NCBI GenBank assembly: GCA_048268885.1
Contig: JBLWUP010000010.1
Coordinates: 62,001 to 126,000 of the forward strand
Length of the DNA stretch: 64,000 bases
Direction of reading: 5' to 3'
From: Pelagibius sp048268885
Lineage (GTDB): Bacteria > Pseudomonadota > Alphaproteobacteria > Kiloniellales > Kiloniellaceae
The notes beneath the pieces are model-generated. The model was not told the origin of the DNA and did no database searches. It saw only the letters and a program-made list of their open reading frames with translations. Shown one piece after another: positions 16,317 through 24,360 of the stretch. The translations under genes and the position numbers were made by a program. How positions within the stretch are numbered: position 1 is the stretch's first letter; the number at the start of each line of letters is the position of its first letter.

Positions 16317-17255
16317 CTACAGCGCGTTCTGGTAACGGTCGCGGGCCCGCACCGCGGCTCGGATGTGCGCCGCCGTCAGGCCGCAGCAGCCGCCGATGAC
16401 CTGGGCGCCCTGGTCCAGCCAGTCCAGAAAGAAGCGCTGCAGGCGTTCCGGCGCAATGACGTCCTGGAACTGCCAGTCCGGCATCTCGAAGTAGCCGCTG
16501 TCCGGATAGGCGGAGAGCGGCCCTTTGAAGCGCTTGCGGATCTCCGTGAGCGCCGCGCCGGTAATCTCGGCGCCCGTGTGCATGCAGCCGGCGGCGTCGA
16601 TACCTCGCGACGGGATCAGTTTCACGATCTCGGCGAGGGGAAGGTCGGCCTCCTGGAAGAAGCTCAGCAGCCGGCCGTCCGCGCCGCGCCGGGCGGAGAG
16701 GCCGAACCACACCGGCAGGCCGGTGTCGAGCGCCGCTTCCACGACCTTCGGCGTGCGCGCTGGGTGGTACATCATCTCCAGGAGAAGCAGCTCGGCACCC
16801 GCGTCTTTCAGGATCTGCGCCTGCTCGTGGAAGGCCTCGGCGGCTTCTTCTTCGCTGGGCAGCTCGGTGGGCGCCGCCACCTTGTCGCTGGCCAGATAGA
16901 CCATGTGCGACAGCGAGCCCGCCACCACCACGTCGTTCGCTCCGGCCGCGTCGCGGGCGCGCAGGGCGGCTTCCACGGCGGCGCGGTTGATTTCTTCCGT
17001 CTTGTCGCCGTGACCTGCCTGCTTCAGGACCACGCGGGAGGAGGCGAAGGTGTTGGCGGTGATCACCTCGGCGCCGGCGGCGATATAGTCGCCATGAATT
17101 TCAGCGAGCGTCTGTTGGTTGTCGAGGCTGGCCACGCCACACCAGGCGGCGGGGTCCATGTCGATGCCGCGGCGCTGCAGTTCGGTGCCGGTCGCGCCGT
17201 CCAGAATCACGATGTCGCCGCCGGCGAGACGCTTGTTCAGGGTGGAATAGGGCAT
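16317..17255 (-). CDS. homocysteine S-methyltransferase family protein
   Basis: A 312-residue (beta/alpha)8 methyltransferase of the Pfam S-methyl_trans family. Seen: the opening ILDGATGTELQRRG (about 16), TANTFASSR (about 67), and the C-terminal zinc ligands in VIGGCCGLT (about 286). The first Zn Cys, normally in GxNC, appears as AAGCMHTG (about 232), a deviation. It would transfer a methyl group to homocysteine or a related thiol, or be a related sarcosine/betaine-type enzyme. The ATG of MPYSTLN is chosen since sequence upstream overlaps another gene. It begins 7 bp after the stop of a small Cys-rich protein. Confidence 0.83.
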   Translation of the reverse strand: MPYSTLNKRLAGGDIVILDGATGTELQRRGIDMDPAAWCGVASLDNQQTLAEIHGDYIAAGAEVITANTFASSRVVLKQAGHGDKTEEINRAAVEAALRARDAAGANDVVVAGSLSHMVYLASDKVAAPTELPSEEEAAEAFHEQAQILKDAGAELLLLEMMYHPARTPKVVEAALDTGLPVWFGLSARRGADGRLLSFFQEADLPLAEIVKLIPSRGIDAAGCMHTGAEITGAALTEIRKRFKGPLSAYPDSGYFEMPDWQFQDVIAPERLQRFFLDWLDQGAQVIGGCCGLTAAHIRAAVRARDRYQNAL

Positions 17256-17262
17256 TTGGTGC

Positions 17263-17634
17263 TCAAGAACTAGGGTGTAAACGAGACCTGGATGCGACGT
17301 TCGAGCAGTGGTGGTCGATTTCCTCAGCGCGGCTATCCAAATACTCCGGTACGGCTGCCAACTTCTCGAATTCGACAAATCCAGGGTTTTGCCACCAATC
17401 CGGGACGGTGCCGCTCCAGTGCTCATGGACTTTGCAAGAGCTGCACCAAGTCCATCCTCCGCCTTGGGGAAGACCTTCAGAAAAGCGGTGGAAGTAGAAA
17501 TGAAACGAATCAGCTTTTCCGCAAACCGGGCAATCGGTGGGAAGAGCTACAATGTCGCCCGCGTAGATTGCCGACACCGCGCTGTGTAAGTCACTGGCGT
17601 CAGCTTCTGTCTCAGGGCTGTGCCACAGCAGCAT
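17263..17634 (-). CDS. small Cys-rich hypothetical protein
   Basis: A 123-residue protein I do not recognise. It has two Cys pairs, CPVCGKADSFHFYF (about residue 35) and WTWCSSCKVHEHWSG (about 62), spaced like a zinc ribbon, followed by the aromatic VPDWWQNPGF. Composition is less GC-driven than neighbouring shadow frames and the Cys arrangement looks purposeful, which argues for a real gene. It lies 7 bp upstream of the methyltransferase on the same strand. A function as a zinc-binding accessory is only a guess. Confidence 0.55.
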   Translation of the reverse strand: MLLWHSPETEADASDLHSAVSAIYAGDIVALPTDCPVCGKADSFHFYFHRFSEGLPQGGGWTWCSSCKVHEHWSGTVPDWWQNPGFVEFEKLAAVPEYLDSRAEEIDHHCSNVASRSRLHPSS

Positions 17635-17739
17635 TGCCTCAGGATTTCCTGCGGTTGGAATGAGATCGCATTCTGCATGTCTACGAACAAGTTGGCACTA
17701 AGATTCCACTGCCGAGGTAGACGCGGTTTTCTCGAGGAG

Positions 17740-18657
17740 TCAGTCCGGCGGTAGGACCGGCGGGCGAACCGCCTTCACCCGGCGCTCGCGGTACAGCAGG
17801 TAGAGGCCGCTGGACAGCACCACGCCGGCGCCGATGAGCGTCCAACTGTCGGGGAAGTCGCCGAAGACAAGATAGCCCAGGACGATCATCGGCAGGAGCT
17901 GGATATAGAGGAAGGGCGCCAGGATGGGCGCCGGGGCGAGGCGGTGCGCCAGGATGAGCATCCAGTGGCCGACGCCGCCGAGGGCGCCGAGCAGGACCAT
18001 CAGCAGGAGGCCGGGGAGGTCCGGTGTCTGCCAGAAGAAGGGCACCAGCGGCGTCACGGCGATGGCGCCGATCATGGCGCTGTAGAACTGCGTCGTCACC
18101 GCGCGGTCGACGCCGGCCAGCTTGCGCGTGGTGATCTGGTAGAGCGCACCGGAGAGCGCGCAGAGCAGCGACAGTCCGGCGGCCCAGTGCACCAGGCCGA
18201 AGCCCGGGCGGATGACGATCAGCACGCCGAAGAAGCCGACGGCGATGGCCGACCAGCGCCGCGGGCCGATGTGCTCGCCCAGCAGCGGGATGGCCAGCAC
18301 CGCGACCATCAGCGGCGCGGAGAACATGATCGACATGGTCTCGGCGAGCTGCAGGTACTGCAGGGCGGCGAAGTTGGTGCAGGTTGCGCCGAACAGCAGC
18401 AGCGAGCGGATGATCTGCAGCCCCGGGCGGTGGGTCACCAGCAGGCTGCGCCCATGGATCGGCAGCAGGATGGCCGCGGCCAATACCACGTGCCCGACGT
18501 AGCGCGCCCAGACCACCTGCGCGGTCGGATAACTCTGCACCAGGTACTTCGCCGTGGTGTCGAGCATGGCGAAGGTGCAGAAGGCGGCGATGATCAGGAG
18601 GACGCCCCGCAGCGGCTCGTTGGCTTGCGGCTCGATGGTAAAGGGGCGGGGCGGCAT
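17740..18657 (-). CDS. DMT-superfamily (EamA) transporter
   Basis: A 305-residue inner-membrane protein with ten hydrophobic segments arranged as two EamA repeats (about residues 17-145 and 155-290). The repeat ends SAPLMVAVLAIPLLGEHIG and ILAPFLYIQLLPMIVLGYL are typical. Members export metabolites or amino acids or take up purines; the substrate is not predictable. The short basic loop RKLAGVDRAV joins the repeats. Upstream DNA is rich in GGCGGAAC elements. Confidence 0.88.
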   Translation of the reverse strand: MPPRPFTIEPQANEPLRGVLLIIAAFCTFAMLDTTAKYLVQSYPTAQVVWARYVGHVVLAAAILLPIHGRSLLVTHRPGLQIIRSLLLFGATCTNFAALQYLQLAETMSIMFSAPLMVAVLAIPLLGEHIGPRRWSAIAVGFFGVLIVIRPGFGLVHWAAGLSLLCALSGALYQITTRKLAGVDRAVTTQFYSAMIGAIAVTPLVPFFWQTPDLPGLLLMVLLGALGGVGHWMLILAHRLAPAPILAPFLYIQLLPMIVLGYLVFGDFPDSWTLIGAGVVLSSGLYLLYRERRVKAVRPPVLPPD

Positions 18658-18679
18658 CGGCGGGCGGCGCTCTCGAGGC

Positions 18680-18760
18680 TGGCGGTGGGCGGACCTGCGG
18701 TCGGCGGAACTGGAGCCGGCGGAACTGTCGGGTCGGCGGAACCGCGGGCGGCGGAAGGTC
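18680..18760. repeat. degenerate short repeats of GGCGGAAC
   Basis: GGCGGAAC occurs at 18703, 18718 and 18735, with GGCGGACC and GGCGGAAG flanking, at a spacing of about 15-17 bp, just upstream of the EamA transporter. No function can be assigned; it may be a decayed minisatellite. Confidence 0.4.
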
Positions 18761-18928
18761 GGGCGCGGTAAGCCCAGCCATCACCCATGCTAGTCAGCCG
18801 GGCCGCCCCGTTACACCCCCAATGCCGCAGGGCTTCCATGCGCCAAGCGCGCAACCATCGGCGCCCGGCGGGGCGGGAACCGCCATGGCACTGGACGGCT
18901 TCGCGGTCTTGCCGTACATGCTTAGGCC

Positions 18929-19789
18929 ATGACCAAAACCGACTCCCCTGCCTCTCTTCGCTTCCTCGCGCCCCAGGCGGCGCCCGCCCCGGCGGTCTTC
19001 GACAGCCCGCACAGCGGCACCGCCTATCCCGAGGACTTCGGCACCATCGCGCCTTTGGCCGTGCTGCGCCGCTCCGAGGACGCCTTCATCGACGAACTCT
19101 TCGGTTCGGCGCCCAAGCATGGCGCGCCGCTGATCGCCGCCGAGTTCCCGCGCATCTACATCGATCCGAACCGCGACTTGATCGACCTCGATCCCGCCAT
19201 GCTGGACGGCCCCTGGCCCGATCCGCTGGTGCCGAGCCGCAAGACGGAACTGGGGGTCGGGCTGATCTGGAGGATCATGCCGCCGGACACGCTGCTCTAC
19301 GACCGCCGGCTGAGCGTCGAAGAGGTGCGCGGCCGCATTGAGCGCTGCTGGAAGCCCTATCACCAGGCCGTGGCCGGGGCGATCGAGGAGACCCACCAGC
19401 GTTTCGGCAAGGTCTGGCACGTGAACTGCCATTCCATGCCGGCGGTCGGCAATGCCGCCAGCGAGGACGGCCCGGTGGCGCGTGCCGAGTTCGTGCTGGG
19501 CGACCGCGACGGCACCACCTGCGAGCCGGGCTTCACGGCTTTCGTCGCCGGGCAGCTGCGCGACATGGGCTACGAGGTGAAGATCAACGAGCCCTACAAG
19601 GGCGTCGAGCTGGTGCGCCGCTACTCCAACCCGGGGCAAGGCCGCCACAGCCTGCAGCTGGAGGTCAACCGGAAGCTCTACATGGACGAGCAGAAGATCG
19701 AGAAGACGGACGGCTTCAGTGAGCTGCAGCAGAATCTCGACAAGCTGGTCGCCGCGATCTGCGCCTATGCGCGGCAGAATGCCGCCTAG
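18929..19789 (+). CDS. N-formylglutamate amidohydrolase family protein
   Basis: A 286-residue zinc amidohydrolase of the HutG-type N-formylglutamate deformylase family. Seen: VFDSPHSGTAYP (about residue 23), the EDAFIDELF helix (about 50), DPNRDLIDLDP (about 83), HVNCHSMP (about 167) and the C-terminal SLQLEVNRKLYMDE (about 233) that carries the Glu ligand. It would release formate and glutamate in histidine breakdown, although no hut genes lie nearby, so other N-acyl amino acids are possible. Confidence 0.9.
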   Translation: MTKTDSPASLRFLAPQAAPAPAVFDSPHSGTAYPEDFGTIAPLAVLRRSEDAFIDELFGSAPKHGAPLIAAEFPRIYIDPNRDLIDLDPAMLDGPWPDPLVPSRKTELGVGLIWRIMPPDTLLYDRRLSVEEVRGRIERCWKPYHQAVAGAIEETHQRFGKVWHVNCHSMPAVGNAASEDGPVARAEFVLGDRDGTTCEPGFTAFVAGQLRDMGYEVKINEPYKGVELVRRYSNPGQGRHSLQLEVNRKLYMDEQKIEKTDGFSELQQNLDKLVAAICAYARQNAA

Positions 19790-19818
19790 CGGCCACCGAT
19801 TTCGCAACCAAGACTTTC

Positions 19819-19901
19819 GTCATGCTCGGGCTTGTCCCGAGCATCCAGGGCGGCTGCCCAGTCGCGTGCCCCTGGACCCTCGGGTCGAGCCCGAGGGTGA
19901 C
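19819..19901. repeat. 83-bp composite palindromic repeat, copy 1
   Basis: Starts GTCATGCTCGGGCTTG and ends CCCGAGGGTGAC. It folds into a left hairpin (TGCTCGGG / CCCGAGCA), a middle pair TCCAGGG / CCCTGGA and a right hairpin (CCCTCGGG / CCCGAGGG). Copies of exactly the same length occur at 53688-53770 and 55777-55859, and a diverged one near 50926-51048. Here it lies between convergent genes. Confidence 0.85.
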
Positions 19902-19922
19902 GGTTGAAGAAGAGACCTCTTC

Positions 19923-20714
19923 CTACCAGCTGTTGCGCAGCTCGCGCAGCTTCAGGAAGACGTCCTTGGGGCTCGGCTCATCGGGCAGATCCGGGAAAGT
20001 CTCGCGCAGGCGCGCGATCACCGTCGGGCTCTGCAGGCGGAAGAAGGTGTTCACCTTCTTCTCTTCGGCGAGGGTGGTGATCATCGCGTGGTCGGCGTCC
20101 TGATGGTCGACCTTGGCCAGCAGGGATTCGGCCTCGGCGTTGTCCGGCTCGCGGTCCAGGGTGAATTTCAGGTTGTTCACGATGTAGTCGTGGCCGGGAT
20201 AGATCTGCGTCGTCTCCGGCAGCTTGGAGAGCTGCTCGGCGAAGGTGTGGTAGAGCTCGTTGGGATGGCCGCCGTTGTGGCAGTTGCCGGCGCCGGCGTT
20301 GAACAGGGTGTCGCCGCAGAACAGGCCCGGCTGCTCCGTGTGTGACAGCAGGCAGACGTGGCACATGGTATGGCCCGGTGTGTCCAGAACTTCCAGCTCC
20401 ACGGTCTTGCCGATCTTCACCACGTCGCCGGCGCCGAGGCCCTGGTCCAGGCCGGGGATACGGTCCTTGGCGTTCTTGTGCGCCAGGATCTTCGCGCCGG
20501 TCGCCGCCACCATGGCCTTGTTGCCGCCGATGTGGTCGCCGTGCTCGTGGGTGTTGAGGATCTGGGTGATGTCCCAGCCCTTGTCCTTGGCCAGCGCCAG
20601 GCACTTCTTGTGGTCGAGCGGGTCGATCGCCATGGCCTCGCCGGTTTCCGGGCAGGCGATGAGGTAGTTGAAGTTGCGGTAGGCGTTGGCGGTCCAGATC
20701 TGCTCGACGATCAT
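19923..20714 (-). CDS. gloB: hydroxyacylglutathione hydrolase (glyoxalase II) family protein
   Basis: A 263-residue metallo-beta-lactamase-fold hydrolase. The binuclear metal motif NTHEHGDHIGG is at about residues 52-62, with the further ligands in DTPGHTMCH (about 112), FCGDTLFNAGAG (about 133) and IYPGHDYIV (about 171). The C-terminal extension of about 80 residues matches glyoxalase II, which hydrolyses S-D-lactoylglutathione to D-lactate and glutathione. The ATG of MIVEQIW is preferred: GGAG lies 8 bases before it. Confidence 0.9.
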   Translation of the reverse strand: MIVEQIWTANAYRNFNYLIACPETGEAMAIDPLDHKKCLALAKDKGWDITQILNTHEHGDHIGGNKAMVAATGAKILAHKNAKDRIPGLDQGLGAGDVVKIGKTVELEVLDTPGHTMCHVCLLSHTEQPGLFCGDTLFNAGAGNCHNGGHPNELYHTFAEQLSKLPETTQIYPGHDYIVNNLKFTLDREPDNAEAESLLAKVDHQDADHAMITTLAEEKKVNTFFRLQSPTVIARLRETFPDLPDEPSPKDVFLKLRELRNSW

Positions 20715-20808
20715 GCGGCGCTCCTTGTCTCGGGCCTCTTCATGTTTGGTCTGATCATAGAGGATCAAGGGGGCGCCCGTCATCGGCCCAAGAGCGGAAG
20801 GCCGCGTG

Positions 20809-21201
20809 CTACTTGATCAGCGTGATGAGATCGCGGAATTCGTCGGTGGCGCCGCGCTCCAGCCATTCGAAGACCACCATTTCGGCCGCGACCGGCGTCG
20901 CGGCCATCTCCGGCCAGTCGCTTTCCGGCGGGCGCTGTGCCTCGGGCAGGCAGTCGATCACCTGGAACACCGTGGTGCCCGCCGGCAGGCCCTGCGTCTC
21001 CGGTCCGCCCAGCAGACCGGCGACCACCAATTGGTTGCGGCCCATGGCGAGGCCGACCCGCCAGTTGGCGCTCTGCGGGCTGACCATGGGGACGTTGAGG
21101 CGTGTGGCGGCGGCCTTCAGCAGGCCCAGGTTCTCGCCGGCCGCGCCGGACGGCGCCTCGGGCGGCAGCAGCAGGAGGGAGCGTTTGGCGGAGAGCAGCA
21201 T
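20809..21201 (-). CDS. degenerate isochorismatase-like (cysteine hydrolase fold) protein
   Basis: A 130-residue protein whose C-terminal part AAEMVVFEWLERGATDEF (about 103-120) and DLITLIK tail are recognisably those of YcaC-type isochorismatase-fold hydrolases, normally about 200 residues. The catalytic triad appears lost: the Asp of the usual LLxIDxQ strand is replaced in SLLLLPPEAPSG, no catalytic Lys segment is present, and the GLETHVC-type nucleophile loop reads VVAGLLGGPETQG without Cys. A whole mid-section is also missing. It may be a non-enzymatic scaffold or a decaying gene; the frame is intact. The start is uncertain, since no ribosome site precedes the ATG. Confidence 0.65.
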   Translation of the reverse strand: MLLSAKRSLLLLPPEAPSGAAGENLGLLKAAATRLNVPMVSPQSANWRVGLAMGRNQLVVAGLLGGPETQGLPAGTTVFQVIDCLPEAQRPPESDWPEMAATPVAAEMVVFEWLERGATDEFRDLITLIK

Positions 21202-21416
21202 GAGATCACGGCCGGTAGCGGGGTTTCGCCCCACGATAGTGACGCAGAAGCGGTAAAGCCAAGCTTTCCGGCCGGCTTTCCGGCAGCTTTTCCGGCCTGG
21301 GGCGGCAGGAGGCACGCGCCCGACGCTTGAAACCTCATTTCCGCGGACGCTAAAGTTAGCCCCGTCGCCTTGCCGTAGTGCCTGGCTGCGGCTATTGAAA
21401 CAAACGAACAATAGGT

Positions 21417-21451
21417 CGGAGGGCCGGCGGCAAAGTCCGCAACACCCTCCG
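21417..21451 (+). promoter_or_regulatory. leader hairpin before TRAP transporter operon
   Basis: Perfect 7-bp arms CGGAGGG and CCCTCCG enclose a 21-nt loop that itself contains GGCGG/CCGC complementarity, and are followed by TTTT and directly by the GGGAGGAAG ribosome site. The form is that of a weak terminator or an RNA element close to the start of the DctP-type gene. No known riboswitch class was recognised. Confidence 0.45.
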
Positions 21452-21467
21452 TTTTGGGAGGAAGACC

Positions 21468-22460
21468 ATGAAGAAAGCCCTTGCGGCGGCCGCGTTCCTG
21501 GCGGCCGGCCTCGCCACTTTGCCCGCGTCCGCCGAGACCACCCTGCGGATCACCCTGCAGCTGCCGATCAAGTCGCACCTCGGCCAGAACCTGCTGGCCT
21601 TCGAGAAGGAAGTCGAGGAGAAGTCCGGCGGCGACCTGCAGATCGAGATCTATCCCTCGGCGCAGCTCTACAAGGACAAGGAAGTGCCCCAGGCCGTGGG
21701 CTCCGGCGCCATCGAGATGGGCGTCGCTTCGATCACCCGCTTCGCCGGCACGATCCCGGCCGTGGACATTTTCTACGTGCCCTTCATGTTCAACAGCGAG
21801 GACATGGTGCGTAAGGCCGTGGCCCCCGACAGCCCGATCCGCACGGCCCTCGACGACGCCATCCTCAAGACCGGCACCCGCGTCTTGTGGTGGCAGGCCT
21901 ACGGCGGCGCCATCATGCTGAGCAAGGACGCGCCGCTGAAGACGCCGGACGACGTCAAGGGCAAGAAGGTGCGCGTCTTCGGCAAGACCCTGGGCGAGTT
22001 CGTCACCGCCGTCGGCGGCTCGCCGGTGCTGACCTCCGGGTCCGAGCAGTTCGTCGCCTACCAGCGCGGCACGGTCGACGCGGGCATGACCGGTGTCTCC
22101 GGCGTGAAGTCGCGCAAGCTGTGGCAGGTCATGGACCACATCACCGTGACCAACCACGCCGACGTGGAGTTCCTGGTGCTGATCAACGACGACGTCTGGC
22201 AGGGCCTGAGCGACGAGCAGCGCGAGATACTCACCACGGCGGCCCGCAAGGTGGAGGCCGATCTGCGCGACACCATGACGAAGATCGAATCCGACGCCTA
22301 TGAAGCCGCCAAGGCCGAGGGCATGGGCGTCTACACGCCGACCGCCGCCGAGATCGATGCCTGGCGCGCCGCCAGCGCGCCGGTCATCGAGCAGTACAAG
22401 GACGCGGCCGGCGACCTCGGCGCCAAGCTGGTGATGGAAGCCGAGAAGCTGCGCAACTAG
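21468..22460 (+). CDS. TRAP transporter substrate-binding protein (DctP family)
   Basis: A 330-residue periplasmic binding protein with a signal peptide ending ATLPASAE (cleavage about residue 23). DctP-family features include LRITLQLPIKSHLGQN, the SAQLYKDKEVPQAVGSGAIEM stretch in two parts, the substrate-carboxylate Arg region KKVRVFGKTLGEF (about 170) and QRGTVDAGMTG (about 202). GGGAGGAAG precedes the ATG. First gene of a P-Q-M transporter operon; the ligand is probably a carboxylate or sugar acid, judged from the family. Confidence 0.93.
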   Translation: MKKALAAAAFLAAGLATLPASAETTLRITLQLPIKSHLGQNLLAFEKEVEEKSGGDLQIEIYPSAQLYKDKEVPQAVGSGAIEMGVASITRFAGTIPAVDIFYVPFMFNSEDMVRKAVAPDSPIRTALDDAILKTGTRVLWWQAYGGAIMLSKDAPLKTPDDVKGKKVRVFGKTLGEFVTAVGGSPVLTSGSEQFVAYQRGTVDAGMTGVSGVKSRKLWQVMDHITVTNHADVEFLVLINDDVWQGLSDEQREILTTAARKVEADLRDTMTKIESDAYEAAKAEGMGVYTPTAAEIDAWRAASAPVIEQYKDAAGDLGAKLVMEAEKLRN

Positions 22461-22546
22461 CGCGTAGCTTCCTCTCAAGGAGTTGGGGAAGCGGCGGTGG
22501 CCCGGACAGCCGGACAGGGCCGCCGCCGCTTTGCCGCTTGAACGCC

Positions 22547-23050
22547 ATGCTGAAACTCATCGACCGCCTCAACGACGCCTTCGGTTGGCTGGCCGCCGCG
22601 GCCTTCGTCGCCGTCGGCGCCATGATCACCTACGAGGTGGTCATGCGTTACGTCTTCCTGGCGCCCACCATCTGGGCCGAGGAGATGTCGCGCTTCTTCC
22701 AGATCTGGGCGACCTACATCGCCGCCGCCTATGTCCTGCGCCACCGCCAGCTCATCGCCATCACCGTCCTGGTGAACCGCCTGGGCCCGCTGGGCCGGCG
22801 AGTCGCCGACGGCTTCGCGCTGGTCTGGATCCTCGTCTTCTGTGTGGTGGCGGTCTTCTACGGCCTCGACATCATGCTGGATTCCATCCGCCAGGGGCGG
22901 GCGACCTCGACCATGCTGTCGGTGCCGCAGTGGATGACCGAGATCGCGATCCCGCTGGGCTTCACCCTGCTGGGGCTGCAGGCCCTGGCCGAGCTGATCC
23001 GTCTGCCGCAAAACCCGCCGGCCGTCGGCGAAGACCACAGTGAGTTTTGA
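22547..23050 (+). CDS. TRAP transporter small permease (DctQ family)
   Basis: A 167-residue inner-membrane protein with four hydrophobic segments (about 12-32, 48-68, 87-107 and 130-150) and the DctQ motifs MITYEVVMRYVF and WAEEMSRFFQIWATY. The ATG is taken as start; an in-frame TTG three codons upstream is possible. The ribosome site is poor, so translation may depend on the upstream gene. It bridges the binding protein and large permease. Confidence 0.9.
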   Translation: MLKLIDRLNDAFGWLAAAAFVAVGAMITYEVVMRYVFLAPTIWAEEMSRFFQIWATYIAAAYVLRHRQLIAITVLVNRLGPLGRRVADGFALVWILVFCVVAVFYGLDIMLDSIRQGRATSTMLSVPQWMTEIAIPLGFTLLGLQALAELIRLPQNPPAVGEDHSEF

Positions 23051-23066
23051 GATGGGGAAGATCTAA

Positions 23067-24341
23067 GTGGAAGCCGCGCTGATCCTCCTCGCGCTGGTGG
23101 TGCTGCTGGCCACCGGCCTGCCCATCGCCTTCGCGCTCGCCGGCCTCGGCGCGCTGCTGCTGGTCTTCGGCGGCTTCTCGCCGATCATGGTGGCGCAAGG
23201 GCTGTACAGCACCGCCGACAACTTCATCCTGCTGGCGGTGCCGTTGTTCCTGCTCATGTCCAACGTGCTGCTGAAGGGCGGCGTCGCGCGCGACCTCTAT
23301 GCCGCCGTGCAGTCCTGGGTCGGCCACTGGCCGGGCGGCCTGGCCGTGGCCACGGTGCTGTCCTGCGCCATCTTCGCCGCCATCTCCGGTTCCTCGGTGG
23401 CGACCGCGGCGACCATCGGGACGGCGGCGATCCCGGAGATGAGCCAGCGCGGCTACAACCGCAGTTTCGTGCTCGGCCTGCTGGCGGCGGGCGGGACGCT
23501 GGGCATCCTCATTCCGCCGTCGATCCCGATGATCGTCTACGGCGTGGTGACCGAGGAATCGATCGTCGACCTGTTCCTCGCCGGCATCGGCCCGGGCCTG
23601 ATGCTGGCCGGCGCCTTCATCGTCTTTTCCATCCTCTACGCGCACTTCGGCGGCGCCTATCAGCCCATGCCGCGCGCCGGCTATGGCGAGCGCCTGAAAG
23701 CGACTTGGCGGGCGCTGCCGACCATCGCCCTGGCCGGGATTATCATTCTCGGGCTCTACCTCGGCGTCTTCACGCCGACCGAGGCGGCGGGCGTGGGGTT
23801 TGCCCTCTCGCTCCTGCTGACGGTGGTGGTGCTGCGCACGCTGAACTGGGAAGGTTTCAAGGAAGCCGCGGTCGACGCCATGCGCACCACGGTGACCATC
23901 TTCCTGATCCTGGCTGGCGCCAAGATCTTCGGCAAGGCGATCACCCTCTACCGCATTCCCCAGGACATCTCCTTCCTGATCTCCAGCAACATCACGGAGC
24001 CCTGGGTTTTCGTCGTCATCATCTGCGTCGTGCTGCTGTTCATGGGCTTTTTCCTGGAAGCCCTCTCCATGATGCTGATCATGATGCCGGTGCTGCACCC
24101 TTCGTTGATGCCGCTGGGGATCGATGCCATCTGGTTCGGCATCGTCTTCGTCATCATGGTGGAATGCGCGCTGATCACGCCGCCGGTCGGCCTGAACCTC
24201 TTCGTCATACAGGCCGTCGGCAAGGCGGAAATGAGCGAGGTGGTCAAAGGCGTCTGGCCTTTCATCGTCATCATGCTGACCTCGGTGCTGGTGATCTATC
24301 TGCTGCCGGACATCGCGCTCTATATTCCTTTCAAGCTCTGA
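23067..24341 (+). CDS. TRAP transporter large permease (DctM family)
   Basis: A 424-residue integral membrane protein of about 12 segments, the sodium-coupled channel subunit. Typical sequence is seen: LFLLMSNVLLKGGVARDLY (about 70), AISGSSVATAATIGTAAIPEM (split across about 109-129), LGILIPPSIPMIVYG (about 150) and the second-half equivalent ITPPVGLNLFVIQ (about 370). GTG start 16 bp after the small-permease stop. Forms the transporter with the two genes upstream. Confidence 0.94.
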   Translation: MEAALILLALVVLLATGLPIAFALAGLGALLLVFGGFSPIMVAQGLYSTADNFILLAVPLFLLMSNVLLKGGVARDLYAAVQSWVGHWPGGLAVATVLSCAIFAAISGSSVATAATIGTAAIPEMSQRGYNRSFVLGLLAAGGTLGILIPPSIPMIVYGVVTEESIVDLFLAGIGPGLMLAGAFIVFSILYAHFGGAYQPMPRAGYGERLKATWRALPTIALAGIIILGLYLGVFTPTEAAGVGFALSLLLTVVVLRTLNWEGFKEAAVDAMRTTVTIFLILAGAKIFGKAITLYRIPQDISFLISSNITEPWVFVVIICVVLLFMGFFLEALSMMLIMMPVLHPSLMPLGIDAIWFGIVFVIMVECALITPPVGLNLFVIQAVGKAEMSEVVKGVWPFIVIMLTSVLVIYLLPDIALYIPFKL

Positions 24342-24360
24342 TCTTCCTGAGGACCGTTCC

